From NCBI RefSeq assembly GCF_900166595.1, contig NZ_LT745763.1, forward strand, positions 3,471,333 to 3,535,332: DNA of 64,000 nt, written 5' to 3'. The notes beneath the pieces are model-generated. The model did no database searches. It saw only the letters and a list, made by a program, of their open reading frames with translations, and was not told the origin of the DNA. Shown piece after piece: positions 32,237 through 40,702 of this stretch; positions within the stretch are counted from its first letter, which is position 1; each line of letters begins with the position of its first letter. The stretch comes from Virgibacillus dokdonensis. GTDB lineage: Bacteria > Bacillota > Bacilli > Bacillales > Amphibacillaceae. Position numbers and translations under genes: made by a program.

Positions 32237-33079
32237 ATAAATTTCATTTCCAGACGGGTCGTCTACGTATAAACCATCCCCATCCTTTGCTCGAATAGCA
32301 TGCCATCCCCTTTTCTTTAACTGATCATGAATTATATCTATTGCTTGCGTTTTCGGAAATGCAATAGAAAAATACTTTAGACCAGCACTATATTTTTCTG
32401 GTGGAAGGGCTTTTTCTCCATTCCAAACATTAATAGCAATATGGTGATGATAGTCACCAGTCGATAAAAATAATGCTCCTGGATAATGGGCTACTTCCGT
32501 AAAACCTAATATTTTTACATAAAACGCTTTCGCTTGTTCCAAATTGTTTACATGTAAGTGTATATGTCCTATCAGACTTTCCTTCGGTGCACCTCTCCAT
32601 TTACCAGATGGTTCCGCCAACAATCCAGCTGTATCTAACTGATGCGTTGTCATCATTACTTGATCATCATCCCACTTCCACCTACTTGATGGGCGATCAC
32701 GATACACTTCTATTCCATTTCCATCTGGGTCCGTTAAATAAATCGCTTCACTAACGTGATGGTCTGAGGCCCCAAAAGGAATTTGTTCCTCTAAACAAAA
32801 CTGTAAGAATGATGCCAAATCACTTCTATTTGGAAGCAATATAGCAAAATGATACAGCCCTGTTCTCCCCTGTTGTTTCGATAAAACAGATTCTGGCTGT
32901 TCCAAAGTTAATATCGGAGTAGCACCATTTGCTGACAGTACAGCTTGGTGTTGAGATTTCTCTAATAAAGAAAAACCGAACAAATATTGATAATATGCAA
33001 GTGAATGCTTTAAATTTGTCACGTAAATCGAAACTTCGTTTACATGAGCCACCGAATGATCAAAAAACTTCGTCTCCAT
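32228..33079 (-). CDS. catE: VOC-family ring-cleavage dioxygenase, CatE-like
   Basis: 283 aa composed of two vicinal-oxygen-chelate domains (about residues 10-130 and 165-283). Metal ligands fit HVNEVSIYV in domain 1, and GHIHLHVNN (about residue 168) plus GNEIYLS at the C-terminus in domain 2. Length and layout match catechol-2,3-dioxygenase CatE of Bacillus. It would open catechols using Fe(II) and oxygen. AAAGGGGTG precedes the ATG. The strong promoter is overlapped by an inverted repeat, and the gene lies near mhqRD, fitting a thiol-reactive quinone response; other glyoxalase-type activity is possible. Confidence 0.75.
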   Translation of the reverse strand: METKFFDHSVAHVNEVSIYVTNLKHSLAYYQYLFGFSLLEKSQHQAVLSANGATPILTLEQPESVLSKQQGRTGLYHFAILLPNRSDLASFLQFCLEEQIPFGASDHHVSEAIYLTDPDGNGIEVYRDRPSSRWKWDDDQVMMTTHQLDTAGLLAEPSGKWRGAPKESLIGHIHLHVNNLEQAKAFYVKILGFTEVAHYPGALFLSTGDYHHHIAINVWNGEKALPPEKYSAGLKYFSIAFPKTQAIDIIHDQLKKRGWHAIRAKDGDGLYVDDPSGNEIYLS

Positions 33080-33096
33080 TACTGCACCCCTTTTAG

Positions 33097-33159
33097 TTAC
33101 TTTTTAAAATAAAGTTATTTATAGTAAGTAATTGTATAGGCAAAATGTTTTCTTGTCAA
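33097..33159 (-). promoter_or_regulatory. Promoter and operator of the CatE-like gene
   Basis: Minus strand TTGACA (33154-33159) and TACAAT (33131-33136) are 17 bp apart. Directly downstream TTACTTACTATAAATAAC and a second half TTACTTTTT in opposite orientation (33097-33131) form an inverted repeat, placed to act as a repressor site. Confidence 0.6.
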
Positions 33160-33387
33160 TCTTATTCGTGTAGAATTGACATGCACTTCCTAAAAGCACA
33201 TCCAATTGGGAATAGCTTTGGGTTCAAAAAGCTCCTTCTAAAATCACCATAACAAATTAAAAAAATAATTGAAGAACTTGAAAAACGATTATTATACCAA
33301 TTCTGTTATAAACACAAAATCATTAGAAGAACTAGAGTTAATCCCAAATCTATCATGAAACATAAAAGCTGTAATTATTTGTATGTT

Positions 33388-33474
33388 ACTTGGCTAACCG
33401 CCAAACCTTGTAAAGGAAGTGGTCGTTTTTCTTATACTATAAACTTAAAAAATTTATACTTTCTGGCAAAAAAC
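33388..33474 (+). repeat. R1 repeat
   Basis: ACTTGGCTAACCGCCAA, GTTTTTCTTATACTATAAAC and TTTATACTTTCTGGCAAAAA follow the R1 order. It lies in the 562-bp divergent gap before the DUF3891 gene; no other gene is seen there. Confidence 0.65.
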
Positions 33475-33641
33475 CGCTTGCAAGAACTTTTCATAGTAAA
33501 TGTTAGTTCCCCATTACGAGCTATGGCAATTCATGATACGATAGTCACGCTTTCATTATGTTCGTTTTCTTTCGTGTAAAATGAGGAATATATAATAAAA
33601 GCATTCATTTCTTACTTCCAATTAAAAAGGAGGATGTTTTA

Positions 33642-34399
33642 TTGATTATTCGCAAGCAACAAAATAGCTTTATCTTCATAGAGCAAGATCAACATGCTCG
33701 CATATCTGAAAGTATGATTAGACATTGGAACAAAGCATATTTACCGCAATCTCCATACCACGATTCTGCCATTTATGCCATCCAACAACATGATGTTGGA
33801 TGGAGACCGTTTGATGAAGAACCATTTTGGAATGACCAATCGCAAGCACCTCACAATTTCACAGATTTTCCAACACCAGCTAAGACCGTGTTATATACTG
33901 CTGGAATCGAAAAAGTCGCTTCTGCAGATTTGTATGCAGGTTTGTTATGCAGCTTACACTATACGCGTTTTCTTGAAAAAGATACTTCTACTATAGTAAA
34001 CAATTTGTTAATCAAGAAAGAAGCAGACAACAACGAATAATAAATATCCTGAAACAGTTTGATAAAGAAGTATTAGCTATCCATCTTGGTTTATTGCAGC
34101 TTTGTGATAATCTTTCTTTATTTATTTGCCTCAATGAACCAGGAGAAAACACGCACCCTTTCTTTAAAAAAGGTATTCCCTTATCGGCTAAATTGAAAGG
34201 TTTTACAAACCAACTACTAGAAGCGACGTGGCAAGATAAACAGACAATTCAACTATCACAACTGCCATTTTCATCAGCAACAGCATTCACTTACCCGTAT
34301 AAGCAGGTAACAAAAACGTCCATTTTAAAGCAAGGATTGATTCCAGCATATCAACAAGCACCTATAGAAGAAGTAGCTATTACTTTTGTGCAAGGATAA
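33642..34399 (+). pseudogene. DUF3891-family protein gene with a frameshift
   Basis: The start TTG at 33642 has AAGGAGG eight bases upstream. The first frame runs to 34040 but its end (IVNNLLIKKEADNNE) is out of register. Shifting frame near the A-run at about 33975-33985 gives YFYYSKQFVNQERSRQQRI, then continues through LAIHLGLLQLCDNLSLFICL to a stop at 34399. Joined, the product is about 252 aa, the size of DUF3891 proteins, which have no known function. A single base lost from the A-run, or a sequencing error there, would explain it. Confidence 0.7.
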
Positions 34400-34689
34400 A
34401 GTGATCTCACACCTAAACGAATAGGCTAAAAGATCTTGACTTGCTGTTATCTCCCACTTAAGCTTACCCATTCACATTTGCCATTATGAAAGTGTAAGTC
34501 GTACAATTCTTTCTATCTGCATTCAAATTGCTGCAACACAACCATTAGAACCCATATCCATATTCAGCATTTTTAGCCAAAATGGTCTCATGCTTGTAGT
34601 TGTTCTCGTATCACAACTGCATTCCGATGAAGTTTTCCATTCTCCTATGAATATGACTTAAGTTAGTCGAATCAATATAATGATTTTAA

Positions 34690-34721
34690 GAGGCACTTAC
34701 CTCACTTTGTTGTTGTGCCTC
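34690..34721 (-). terminator. Terminator of the MscS-like gene
   Basis: GAGGCAC (34690-34696) and GTGCCTC (34715-34721) form a stem 20 bp beyond the stop codon; on the minus strand TTAAAAT follows. The remaining gap (34400-34689) carries an R2-like TTGCTGTTATCTCCCA at about 34443 and no gene. Confidence 0.6.
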
Positions 34722-34740
34722 AAAGCTTTTATACTACGCC

Positions 34741-35838
34741 CTAACCTTCCTCCCCTTCCCTTACATGCGTCAAAAAGTTATCCGCTTCATTTGTGACAAA
34801 TAATTTTCGTGTAGGCAACGCGATGGTCACTTGTTCTTTTTCCAAAATATCTAAAATCATTAGATTCACTTCTTCTCTAACTTGCAAATACGCTCCCCAA
34901 TCCGTCGTATTCGTGAAAAAGTATAAGAATATATCTAAACCATTTTCCTGATATTGATCAAAATGAACAAAAATGGTTTCTTTATGAATCGCTTCGTTTG
35001 CTAACAGTTTTTTTCTAATTTGCGCAATCACATTTTCCATTCTATCTCTTGGTGTATCATAAGTCACCCGTAAATTAAACGTAATTTGTCGCTTTTCCAT
35101 TTTGCTCCAATTTGTGATGGATTCATTGGCTAGCGTTGCATTGGGGACGGTAACGAGTGCTTGAGCAAATGTACGTATTTTTGTACTACGAAAAGAAATA
35201 TCTTCTACCGTCCCTTCTACACTTGGAGTTAAAATCCAATCGTCAATCGTAAATGGTTTTTCCGTAATGATGATGATCCCACCAAAGAAATTAGCAAGCG
35301 CATCTTTAGCAGCCAGTGCGAAAGCTAACCCACCAATACCCAGACCTGCGACAAATCCATTGATATCATAACCAAATTCCTGGGCAATAATGCTAAAACA
35401 GATAGCCACAATAATTAACCTCACTGCCTTTGATAAAAAAGGGATTAAAATGGAGTCGATATTAAATTGAAATTTTTCATTCAACTTTGCAAAGAGCAAG
35501 GAGGAGGAAGAAGATAGATGAAATAATCCCCAGCCAAATATAAAAATAATGGCAGAACGAATCACTTGCAGAAAAAAAGTGTTTGTATGATGAACATATG
35601 GAAATAAGATCACAGCGATATATATGCCCATAATGAGAATAAGCCCTTGTATAGGCCTTTCAAAAGAAGCGCGCAACTGAACAAAAATGCCGTTCAATGT
35701 ATGATTACTAATCTTCAATAACAATGCAAATAAATAACGAGTAGCTCGTTTGCGTAAGAAGAAAAAAGTTAGTAACACGATAATCGATATACTGCTATGA
35801 ATGATTTTTTCATATGCTTGCAAAATATCCCATAACAT
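34741..35838 (-). CDS. Mechanosensitive ion channel, MscS family
   Basis: 365 aa. Four to five N-terminal membrane segments lead into the pore helix region GFVAGLGIGGLAFALAAKDA, followed by NFFGGIIIITEKPFTIDDWI, the MscS beta domain. The C-terminal alpha-beta domain carries ITFNLRVTYDTPRD. Such channels open under membrane tension to release solutes after osmotic downshock, fitting an osmotolerant host. Closest in length to YhdY of Bacillus. Single gene. Confidence 0.92.
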   Translation of the reverse strand: MLWDILQAYEKIIHSSISIIVLLTFFFLRKRATRYLFALLLKISNHTLNGIFVQLRASFERPIQGLILIMGIYIAVILFPYVHHTNTFFLQVIRSAIIFIFGWGLFHLSSSSSLLFAKLNEKFQFNIDSILIPFLSKAVRLIIVAICFSIIAQEFGYDINGFVAGLGIGGLAFALAAKDALANFFGGIIIITEKPFTIDDWILTPSVEGTVEDISFRSTKIRTFAQALVTVPNATLANESITNWSKMEKRQITFNLRVTYDTPRDRMENVIAQIRKKLLANEAIHKETIFVHFDQYQENGLDIFLYFFTNTTDWGAYLQVREEVNLMILDILEKEQVTIALPTRKLFVTNEADNFLTHVREGEEG

Positions 35839-36109
35839 AAAGCAACCTTACCTCCACAACATAATGTTTTCCTTGCTACTATGTATATAAGCTATTACAG
35901 GAAATTAGACATACAGGTTAAGTGAAAATATCGTTGCAGTAAAAAAGAGAAATATGCCAATAAAGGGCAACCGTAGCAGGGGTTCTATCATTCCTATGGA
36001 TTTGTGGGGTTTAACTGCTGATATGTATAGCTACGCTTTGCATCTTTCTTACAAGCACAATAAAGGAGTGATCAATTATTCCACTTTCTGTCCCCCTTTC
36101 CTATAACAT
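35839..36109. other. Intergenic region upstream of the MscS-like gene
   Basis: Nothing recognised: no open frame with a ribosome site, no repeat family member, no clear promoter. Confidence 0.35.
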
Positions 36110-36141
36110 AAAAAGCACGGCATAAGTACCGTGCTTTTTTT
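36110..36141 (-). terminator. Terminator of the 59-aa membrane protein gene
   Basis: AAAAAGCACGG and CCGTGCTTTTT pair around an 8-nt loop, 20 bp after the small gene's stop; A- and T-runs on both sides allow function on either strand. Confidence 0.75.
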
Positions 36142-36160
36142 GCTTCCATTAATCTGTATT

Positions 36161-36340
36161 TCATCTATACTTTGAATGGATAAATGGAAGGAATGTTCCA
36201 ATCAAAGCGCCTACTACAATGACAATCGCAAGGAAATAATTACCCATAATTCCCCATTCGTCTTCACTAAAAAGATATGTTAAAGCGAAAAAAATAAATG
36301 ATGCCAAAGTTACCACGATTACTGTAGTCAAGTACGTCAT
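36161..36340 (-). CDS. Small two-helix membrane protein, 59 aa
   Basis: ATG at 36340 to TGA at 36161. Two hydrophobic stretches (VIVVTLASFIFFALTYLF and YFLAIVIVVGALIGTFLPF) are separated by SEDEWGIMGN. No clear ribosome site precedes the ATG. The frame stays open for another 25 codons upstream and looks protein-like (VVFYFTSRTLLNKNYKK) but has no start codon, so the gene may have lost its N-terminus. The terminator immediately downstream supports expression at least in the past. Confidence 0.5.
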   Translation of the reverse strand: MTYLTTVIVVTLASFIFFALTYLFSEDEWGIMGNYFLAIVIVVGALIGTFLPFIHSKYR

Positions 36341-36459
36341 TTTTTTATAATTTTTGTTTAGTAAAGTCCGAGAAGTAAAATAAAAAACAACACTCCGCGA
36401 ATGAAGCAGGGTCTACATTTTAATGGTATATACCCAACACCAAAATATTGTTAAATGTT

Positions 36460-36960
36460 TTAGCAATATCTAGGTTTTTTGGAGGGTACTAAGGCGTAAA
36501 AATCGTGGATGGTTGGAACAATTTGTCCTCGTTCCCTCATTTGTTGATAGGTTTGTTTCGTCACCCATTTCGCATCTATAACTTCTTCCGGTTGCAGGGT
36601 AAGTTCTTCGATGGCAATATTCGAAAAAAACAACCACGTGTCAAGATGATAATTTTCTCTAACCTCATGCTGAAGTAACTGCGCAGTTTCCATTTGCAAA
36701 GGCAAACCTAATTCTTCAGCTACTTCCCTACATGCACCTTGCAAACTATTTTCTCCAGCGATCACAGAGCCACCTGTACATTCCCAATAACCTCCATATG
36801 ACTTGCCTGGATGCCGTTTGGAAAGCAACAATTCTCCTTGATCATTTTGTATCCAAACATGAACAACTAAATGATATTTCCCTTTAGGTATTGGCTTCCC
36901 TCTCGTATGTATCTCCTTCAGTTTGTTTCGGTTCCGATCATAAAGATCCCATACTTCCAT
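36460..36960 (-). CDS. Nudix hydrolase
   Basis: 166 aa. The Nudix box is intact: GGSVIAGENSLQGACREVAE then ELGL (about residues 62-85), fitting GX5EX7REUXEEXGU. The opening MEVWDLYDRNRNKLKEIHTR and the length match the YfcD/isopentenyl-isomerase-like Nudix group. It would hydrolyse a nucleoside-diphosphate-linked compound; the substrate is not evident. Single gene. Confidence 0.92.
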   Translation of the reverse strand: MEVWDLYDRNRNKLKEIHTRGKPIPKGKYHLVVHVWIQNDQGELLLSKRHPGKSYGGYWECTGGSVIAGENSLQGACREVAEELGLPLQMETAQLLQHEVRENYHLDTWLFFSNIAIEELTLQPEEVIDAKWVTKQTYQQMRERGQIVPTIHDFYALVPSKKPRYC

Positions 36961-37086
36961 CCAATCCCCCTCCAGTATATGTCATTTATGTCATCCAAAT
37001 GTTTCGTTATCGCCTACTCTTTTTAGCGAAAGATCGACCTATTTCCTTATCCTATCATGTAGTTCAAAACTACCTATACAATTTTC

Positions 37087-38211
37087 TTATCGCTTAATCA
37101 TTGCTTGCCGCTGTTGAAAATCAACGTCTTTGTAATACGTGTTCTTTACCAATACGTTGGGGCCAAGACATTTTACAGCAGGACAATGGCAGTTAAGAGA
37201 TGTAGCCGTTTCGGTTGCCATCCAGCGCTCATAAGCCTCCGGTAAACGAGTCGTTTGTACATTTCCGAGCTTCGGTTCATCACCAAAATCCGTTACAATG
37301 ATGTCCCCGGAAAATATATTCACATTTAAGCGAGAACGACCATCTGGATCATTTCTTACCGAAACATTTTTCGCTTTAAATATACGTTTTTGCAGTTCTA
37401 AATCAGCCTGTGACGAGCTACATGGATAAAACGGCAATGTGCCAAATAACATCCAAACTTCTTGGTTTCGATGATTAAGTAATCGTTCTATTCCAGTACG
37501 AATTTCATCCAAAGTCAACGTTTCTAAGTTGCTTGCAAAATCAACGGGATACATCGGATGAATTTCATGTCTTGCACAACCCATCTCCAGAACATGATCG
37601 TGTATGCTCTCCAAATATGGATACGTACGACGATTTAACATCGTTTCGGCTGATACCATGACACCTTCCTCGGATAATCGTTGTGCATTTTCTACCATTC
37701 TAGAAAAATATTTTTTCCGGTTTTCTAACGAAGGTTTTCGCTCCATTTTTGCAAATCCTGTTTCCGCAAACTCATCGGCAGTGCCCCAGTTATGAGAAAT
37801 ATGTAAAACGTCTAAATACGGAATAATAGCTTCATATCTACTATATGGTAACGTCAGATTCGAATTTATTTGCGTTTTCACACCACGACGATGAGCATAG
37901 CGCAATAGTGGCACAACATGTTCGCGCACCGATTTTTTGGACATCATTGGTTCGCCACCCGTTATGCTTAATGTTCGCAAATGGGGAATTTCATCAAGCC
38001 TTTGCTGCAATAATTCCATTGGCAATGCTTCTGGGTCTTTCGCTTGCAATGTGTAGCCAACAGCGCAATGGGCACAGCGCATATTACAAAGCGTTGTTGT
38101 AGTAAATTCAATGTTTGATAATGTCATCTTTCCATGCTGTTCCACATCTAAATATGCTTCCCAAGGATCATAGGAAGGTGACATTTGTTTCTTCGCTTGT
38201 ATTTGTTTCAC
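37087..38211 (-). CDS. yfkAB: Radical SAM protein YfkAB
   Basis: 374 aa. The iron-sulphur motif CNMRCAHC (C42, C46, C49) has the CX3CX2C spacing of radical SAM enzymes, and ITGGEPMM is the SAM-contact GGE motif. A C-terminal CHCPAVKCLGPN segment may bind a second cluster. The family is conserved in Bacillus, where the gene was once annotated as two, yfkA and yfkB; reaction unknown. Start is GTG at 38211 with AAGGGG eight bases upstream. Confidence 0.92.
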   Translation of the reverse strand: MKQIQAKKQMSPSYDPWEAYLDVEQHGKMTLSNIEFTTTTLCNMRCAHCAVGYTLQAKDPEALPMELLQQRLDEIPHLRTLSITGGEPMMSKKSVREHVVPLLRYAHRRGVKTQINSNLTLPYSRYEAIIPYLDVLHISHNWGTADEFAETGFAKMERKPSLENRKKYFSRMVENAQRLSEEGVMVSAETMLNRRTYPYLESIHDHVLEMGCARHEIHPMYPVDFASNLETLTLDEIRTGIERLLNHRNQEVWMLFGTLPFYPCSSSQADLELQKRIFKAKNVSVRNDPDGRSRLNVNIFSGDIIVTDFGDEPKLGNVQTTRLPEAYERWMATETATSLNCHCPAVKCLGPNVLVKNTYYKDVDFQQRQAMIKR

Positions 38212-38234
38212 ACGTAAAACCCCTTCTACTTTGG

Positions 38235-38322
38235 TTAGAAAACTTTACTTGTCGCCATGTCATATGGCGAAAGCTGTCATTTTCTTATACGATAATCCTG
38301 TAAACTTTTATTTCCTATCGTG
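38235..38322 (+). repeat. R1 repeat, first of a tandem pair
   Basis: TTAGAAAACTTTACTTGTCG then TCGCCAT/ATGGCGA stem, CTTATACGATAA and CCTATCGTG. The end of this copy touches the start of the next one. Confidence 0.65.
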
Positions 38323-38395
38323 TTAGAAAAACTTGGTTTAGCACCAACTCTTTATGGAAAAAAACGACGCCTTCTGTCTAATTCTACTATCGATA
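38323..38395 (+). repeat. R1 repeat, second of a tandem pair
   Basis: TTAGAAAAACTTGGTTTAGC with a TTGGT/ACCAA hairpin and CTTTATGG; the 3' boxes are diverged. Confidence 0.55.
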
Positions 38396-38469
38396 GCATC
38401 AAAATATCATTTATTTTACATGTTTGAAAAGAATCTGTCTATATAGCCAAATACCAACTGCTATTTCCT

Positions 38470-39213
38470 TTATTCTTGTTTAGAAATGAAAGACCCACCA
38501 CCCGGAAGTGACAGTAGACGTAAGCGATATGCATTCATCGCCGTGTCTCCTAGTTGGTCCAATAAATTGTAGTTAGCATATGCACCGACTATCGCACCAA
38601 ACCCTGGCACCATTTGCAGTAATTTTACCAAGTCGATATAATCGCGATATTCTTGTTGAAACACTTCCCAATCCATTTCAACTAGCTTATGTTTTTCCTG
38701 CTCCCAATTTTCAATCGTATACATCGTTTGTTTTCGCATTTCATCGCGAGAAAAGGCAAGCTGGAAAACATGTAACATAAATAACCGTTCTTCGTATTCT
38801 TTTGTATCAAAACCATAAATAGCCGCAGTTTCAAATAAAAACTTCACCTTAATAGACAATAAGAGTGGAAAGTCTGCCAAACCAAGAAATATACCTCCTG
38901 CTCCTGTTCCAGCCCCCTCAATCGTAGCTGTTTTGCGATAGCTTTCTAATTTTTCTTTTACGAGCGCATCCTGCTTGTATAAACTTTTTTCTGGAATAAG
39001 CGCTTTTTTAGTCGTAAGTTGCGATCCTACTAGCATAGTTTTCACCATATTTTTAATGCTTTCTGTAATAAAACGTTGCACCTTAGCAGGAATCCAACTA
39101 TTTATTTTCGTTTGCGCTTTTTTAGATACTTGATGAAACAGATTAGGATTTTGATACATCTTCTTTCGCCACTGCGCGAGTTCACGTTGTACAGACTGTT
39201 CGTAAGCATCCAT
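38470..39213 (-). CDS. EcsC-family protein
   Basis: 247 aa. The glycine-rich hydrophobic stretch AGTGAGGIFLGLADFPLLLS and the later VPGFGAIVGAYANYNLL are hallmarks of the EcsC family. EcsC of the ecsAB operon has an unclear role; this gene has no ecsA or ecsB beside it. It has no signal peptide and probably associates with the membrane. GGAGG precedes the ATG. Confidence 0.88.
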   Translation of the reverse strand: MDAYEQSVQRELAQWRKKMYQNPNLFHQVSKKAQTKINSWIPAKVQRFITESIKNMVKTMLVGSQLTTKKALIPEKSLYKQDALVKEKLESYRKTATIEGAGTGAGGIFLGLADFPLLLSIKVKFLFETAAIYGFDTKEYEERLFMLHVFQLAFSRDEMRKQTMYTIENWEQEKHKLVEMDWEVFQQEYRDYIDLVKLLQMVPGFGAIVGAYANYNLLDQLGDTAMNAYRLRLLSLPGGGSFISKQE

Positions 39214-39231
39214 AAAATAAAGCCTCCTTTA

Positions 39232-39292
39232 TTGTATAAGAAAAACGACAGCGTTTTTCCGCCATACGACTTTCGACAAGTAAAGTTTTTCA
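39232..39292 (-). repeat. R1 repeat in reverse orientation
   Basis: Read on the minus strand it gives ACTTTACTTGTCG, GTATGGCGG, AAAAACGCTGTCG and GTTTTTCTTATAC. It is the only inverted copy found. It lies just upstream of the EcsC-family gene. Confidence 0.6.
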
Positions 39293-39309
39293 AAAAGGGA
39301 AAAGAACAC

Positions 39310-39373
39310 AAATATATTGTATATTTCCATGACTTCTTATTTTAATGTATACTATTGATTATACAATATATTT
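39310..39373. promoter_or_regulatory. Inverted operator pair at the GntR gene
   Basis: AAATATATTGTATA (39310-39323) and its exact complement TATACAATATATTT (39360-39373) flank a 36-bp region holding a TATACT -10. Probable autoregulatory sites. Confidence 0.6.
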
Positions 39374-39395
39374 ATTCGGTAAAGGGGGAAAAGAG

Positions 39396-40052
39396 ATGCC
39401 TATACCTGTAAATCATTCGAAACCTGTTCGACAATCAGCAAAAGAAAGCGCATATAATCAAATACAGCAATGGATTATTGATGGTACATTACAGCCTGGT
39501 GAAAAGCTGAATGATTCAGAATTAGCGCAAGCATTGGGGATTAGCAGAACACCAGTGAGAGAGTCGCTGCAACTATTGGAAACAGAAGGATTTGTTCAAA
39601 TGTTTCCTGGAAAAGCTACACAAGTAACCGAAGTGGAAAAAGAATCGATGAAAGATTTGCTACCGCCTTTAGCTGCTTTGCAAGCTTTAGCTGCTGAATT
39701 AGCTGTAGACAATTTAACGGCAGATGTCCTCGACTTGCTAGAAACAACGAACGACAGATTTGCAAAAGCCATTCATTCCGAAAATTACTATGCCGCATTA
39801 AAGATCGATGAAGAGTTTCATCAAATCATTGTTGATATAGCAAACAACCCTTACATCCAGCGAATTATTGCACATCTGCAAGCGCATGTCAGACGATTAT
39901 TTTTTCATAACTCCATTGTTTTAACTGAAAAATCGATCGAAGAGCATGCAAAAATTATTGAACTAATAAAAAATAGTAACAAAGAAGCATTATCACCAAT
40001 AATGAAAGAGAATTGGTTACGAACGATAGACGAAATTGAATCATCACAATAA
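39396..40052 (+). CDS. GntR-family regulator, FadR (FCD) subfamily
   Basis: About 218 aa from the ATG at 39396, which follows AAAGGGGG; a start at 39345 lies inside the operator region and has no site. N-terminal winged helix with LNDSELAQALGISRTPVRES, then an all-helical FCD domain with metal-site-like His residues (EEFHQIIVDIANNPY, AHLQAHVRRLF). FCD regulators sense small carboxylates. A half-site matching its own operator occurs twice before brnQ, so branched-chain amino acid uptake may be a target (inference). Confidence 0.88.
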   Translation: MPIPVNHSKPVRQSAKESAYNQIQQWIIDGTLQPGEKLNDSELAQALGISRTPVRESLQLLETEGFVQMFPGKATQVTEVEKESMKDLLPPLAALQALAAELAVDNLTADVLDLLETTNDRFAKAIHSENYYAALKIDEEFHQIIVDIANNPYIQRIIAHLQAHVRRLFFHNSIVLTEKSIEEHAKIIELIKNSNKEALSPIMKENWLRTIDEIESSQ

Positions 40053-40257
40053 ATTTATACAGGAGATATAAAAGAAACTCATCTATACCTGACAAAGGCG
40101 TAGTCAACTGTAAACCCAACACGTAGTAAATCATGAACTTGGCTCACGCCAACCCTTCAGGTGCATATATTCGTCCATTATCATTGGCTCACCTTCCTCA
40201 ATATGACCGCATCTCCCCCTCATAGCATTTTACTATTTGCAACAGCAATCCTCTATG

Positions 40258-40312
40258 TTAGAAAAATCGGCTATTTGTCATAGCTTTTCATAACGAAAGC
40301 CTTCTTTCTTTG
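40258..40312 (+). repeat. R1 repeat, diverged copy
   Basis: TTAGAAAAATCGGCTATTTG, then TTGTCATAGCTTTTCATAACGA, which keeps the second-stem layout. The 3' boxes are absent. Confidence 0.45.
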
Positions 40313-40363
40313 CTAATTAGTGGGAGGTTTCTTTTATCTTCCACCGCTTATTTAATTGCTCAA

Positions 40364-40482
40364 AAATATGACCTAAAGGCCGCTTACGAAAAATAAATAA
40401 ATTTTGTTCTCTACTACTTACACCTAGCTCCCATCTTCCAATTCTTAAAATGGAATTTTACAGCATCTTATCTACAGGATAA
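40364..40482 (+). repeat. R2 repeat
   Basis: ATATGACCTAAAGGC at the 5' side (shared with the 62.9 kb copy), then CTCCCATCTTCCAATTC and TTTTACAGCATCTTAT (shared with the 26.3 kb copy). Confidence 0.55.
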
Positions 40483-40486
40483 AAAC

Positions 40487-40528
40487 GAAAATGATCTGCT
40501 CGCATATTTTTGCAAGCAGATCATTTTC
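40487..40528 (-). terminator. Strong hairpin, probable brnQ terminator
   Basis: Perfect 14-bp stem GAAAATGATCTGCT / AGCAGATCATTTTC. On the minus strand it is followed by GTTTTTATCC. It lies 175 bp beyond the brnQ stop. Confidence 0.6.
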
Positions 40529-40615
40529 ACATATGAATAATAGCGAATTGGCTCTTAATGGAAAAACCACTCAAAATTGCTGAGTCACACTCTTTAAACA
40601 TAATATAGTACAAGT

Positions 40616-40692
40616 TTAGAAAACTTAGCTTTGTGCAAAATCATATGGCGTGGTTTTGCTTTACTATCAGAAATATATACCTTCTATAACGA
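40616..40692 (+). repeat. R1 repeat, diverged copy
   Basis: TTAGAAAACTTAGC, CATATGGCG, GGTTTTGCTTTACTATCAG and TTCTATAACG follow the R1 order. Ends 11 bp from the brnQ stop. Confidence 0.5.
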
Positions 40693-40702
40693 AACATGGA
40701 CG

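Noticed and set aside
33355..33579. 74-codon frame before the DUF3891 gene
   Set aside because: It is a translation of an R1 element.
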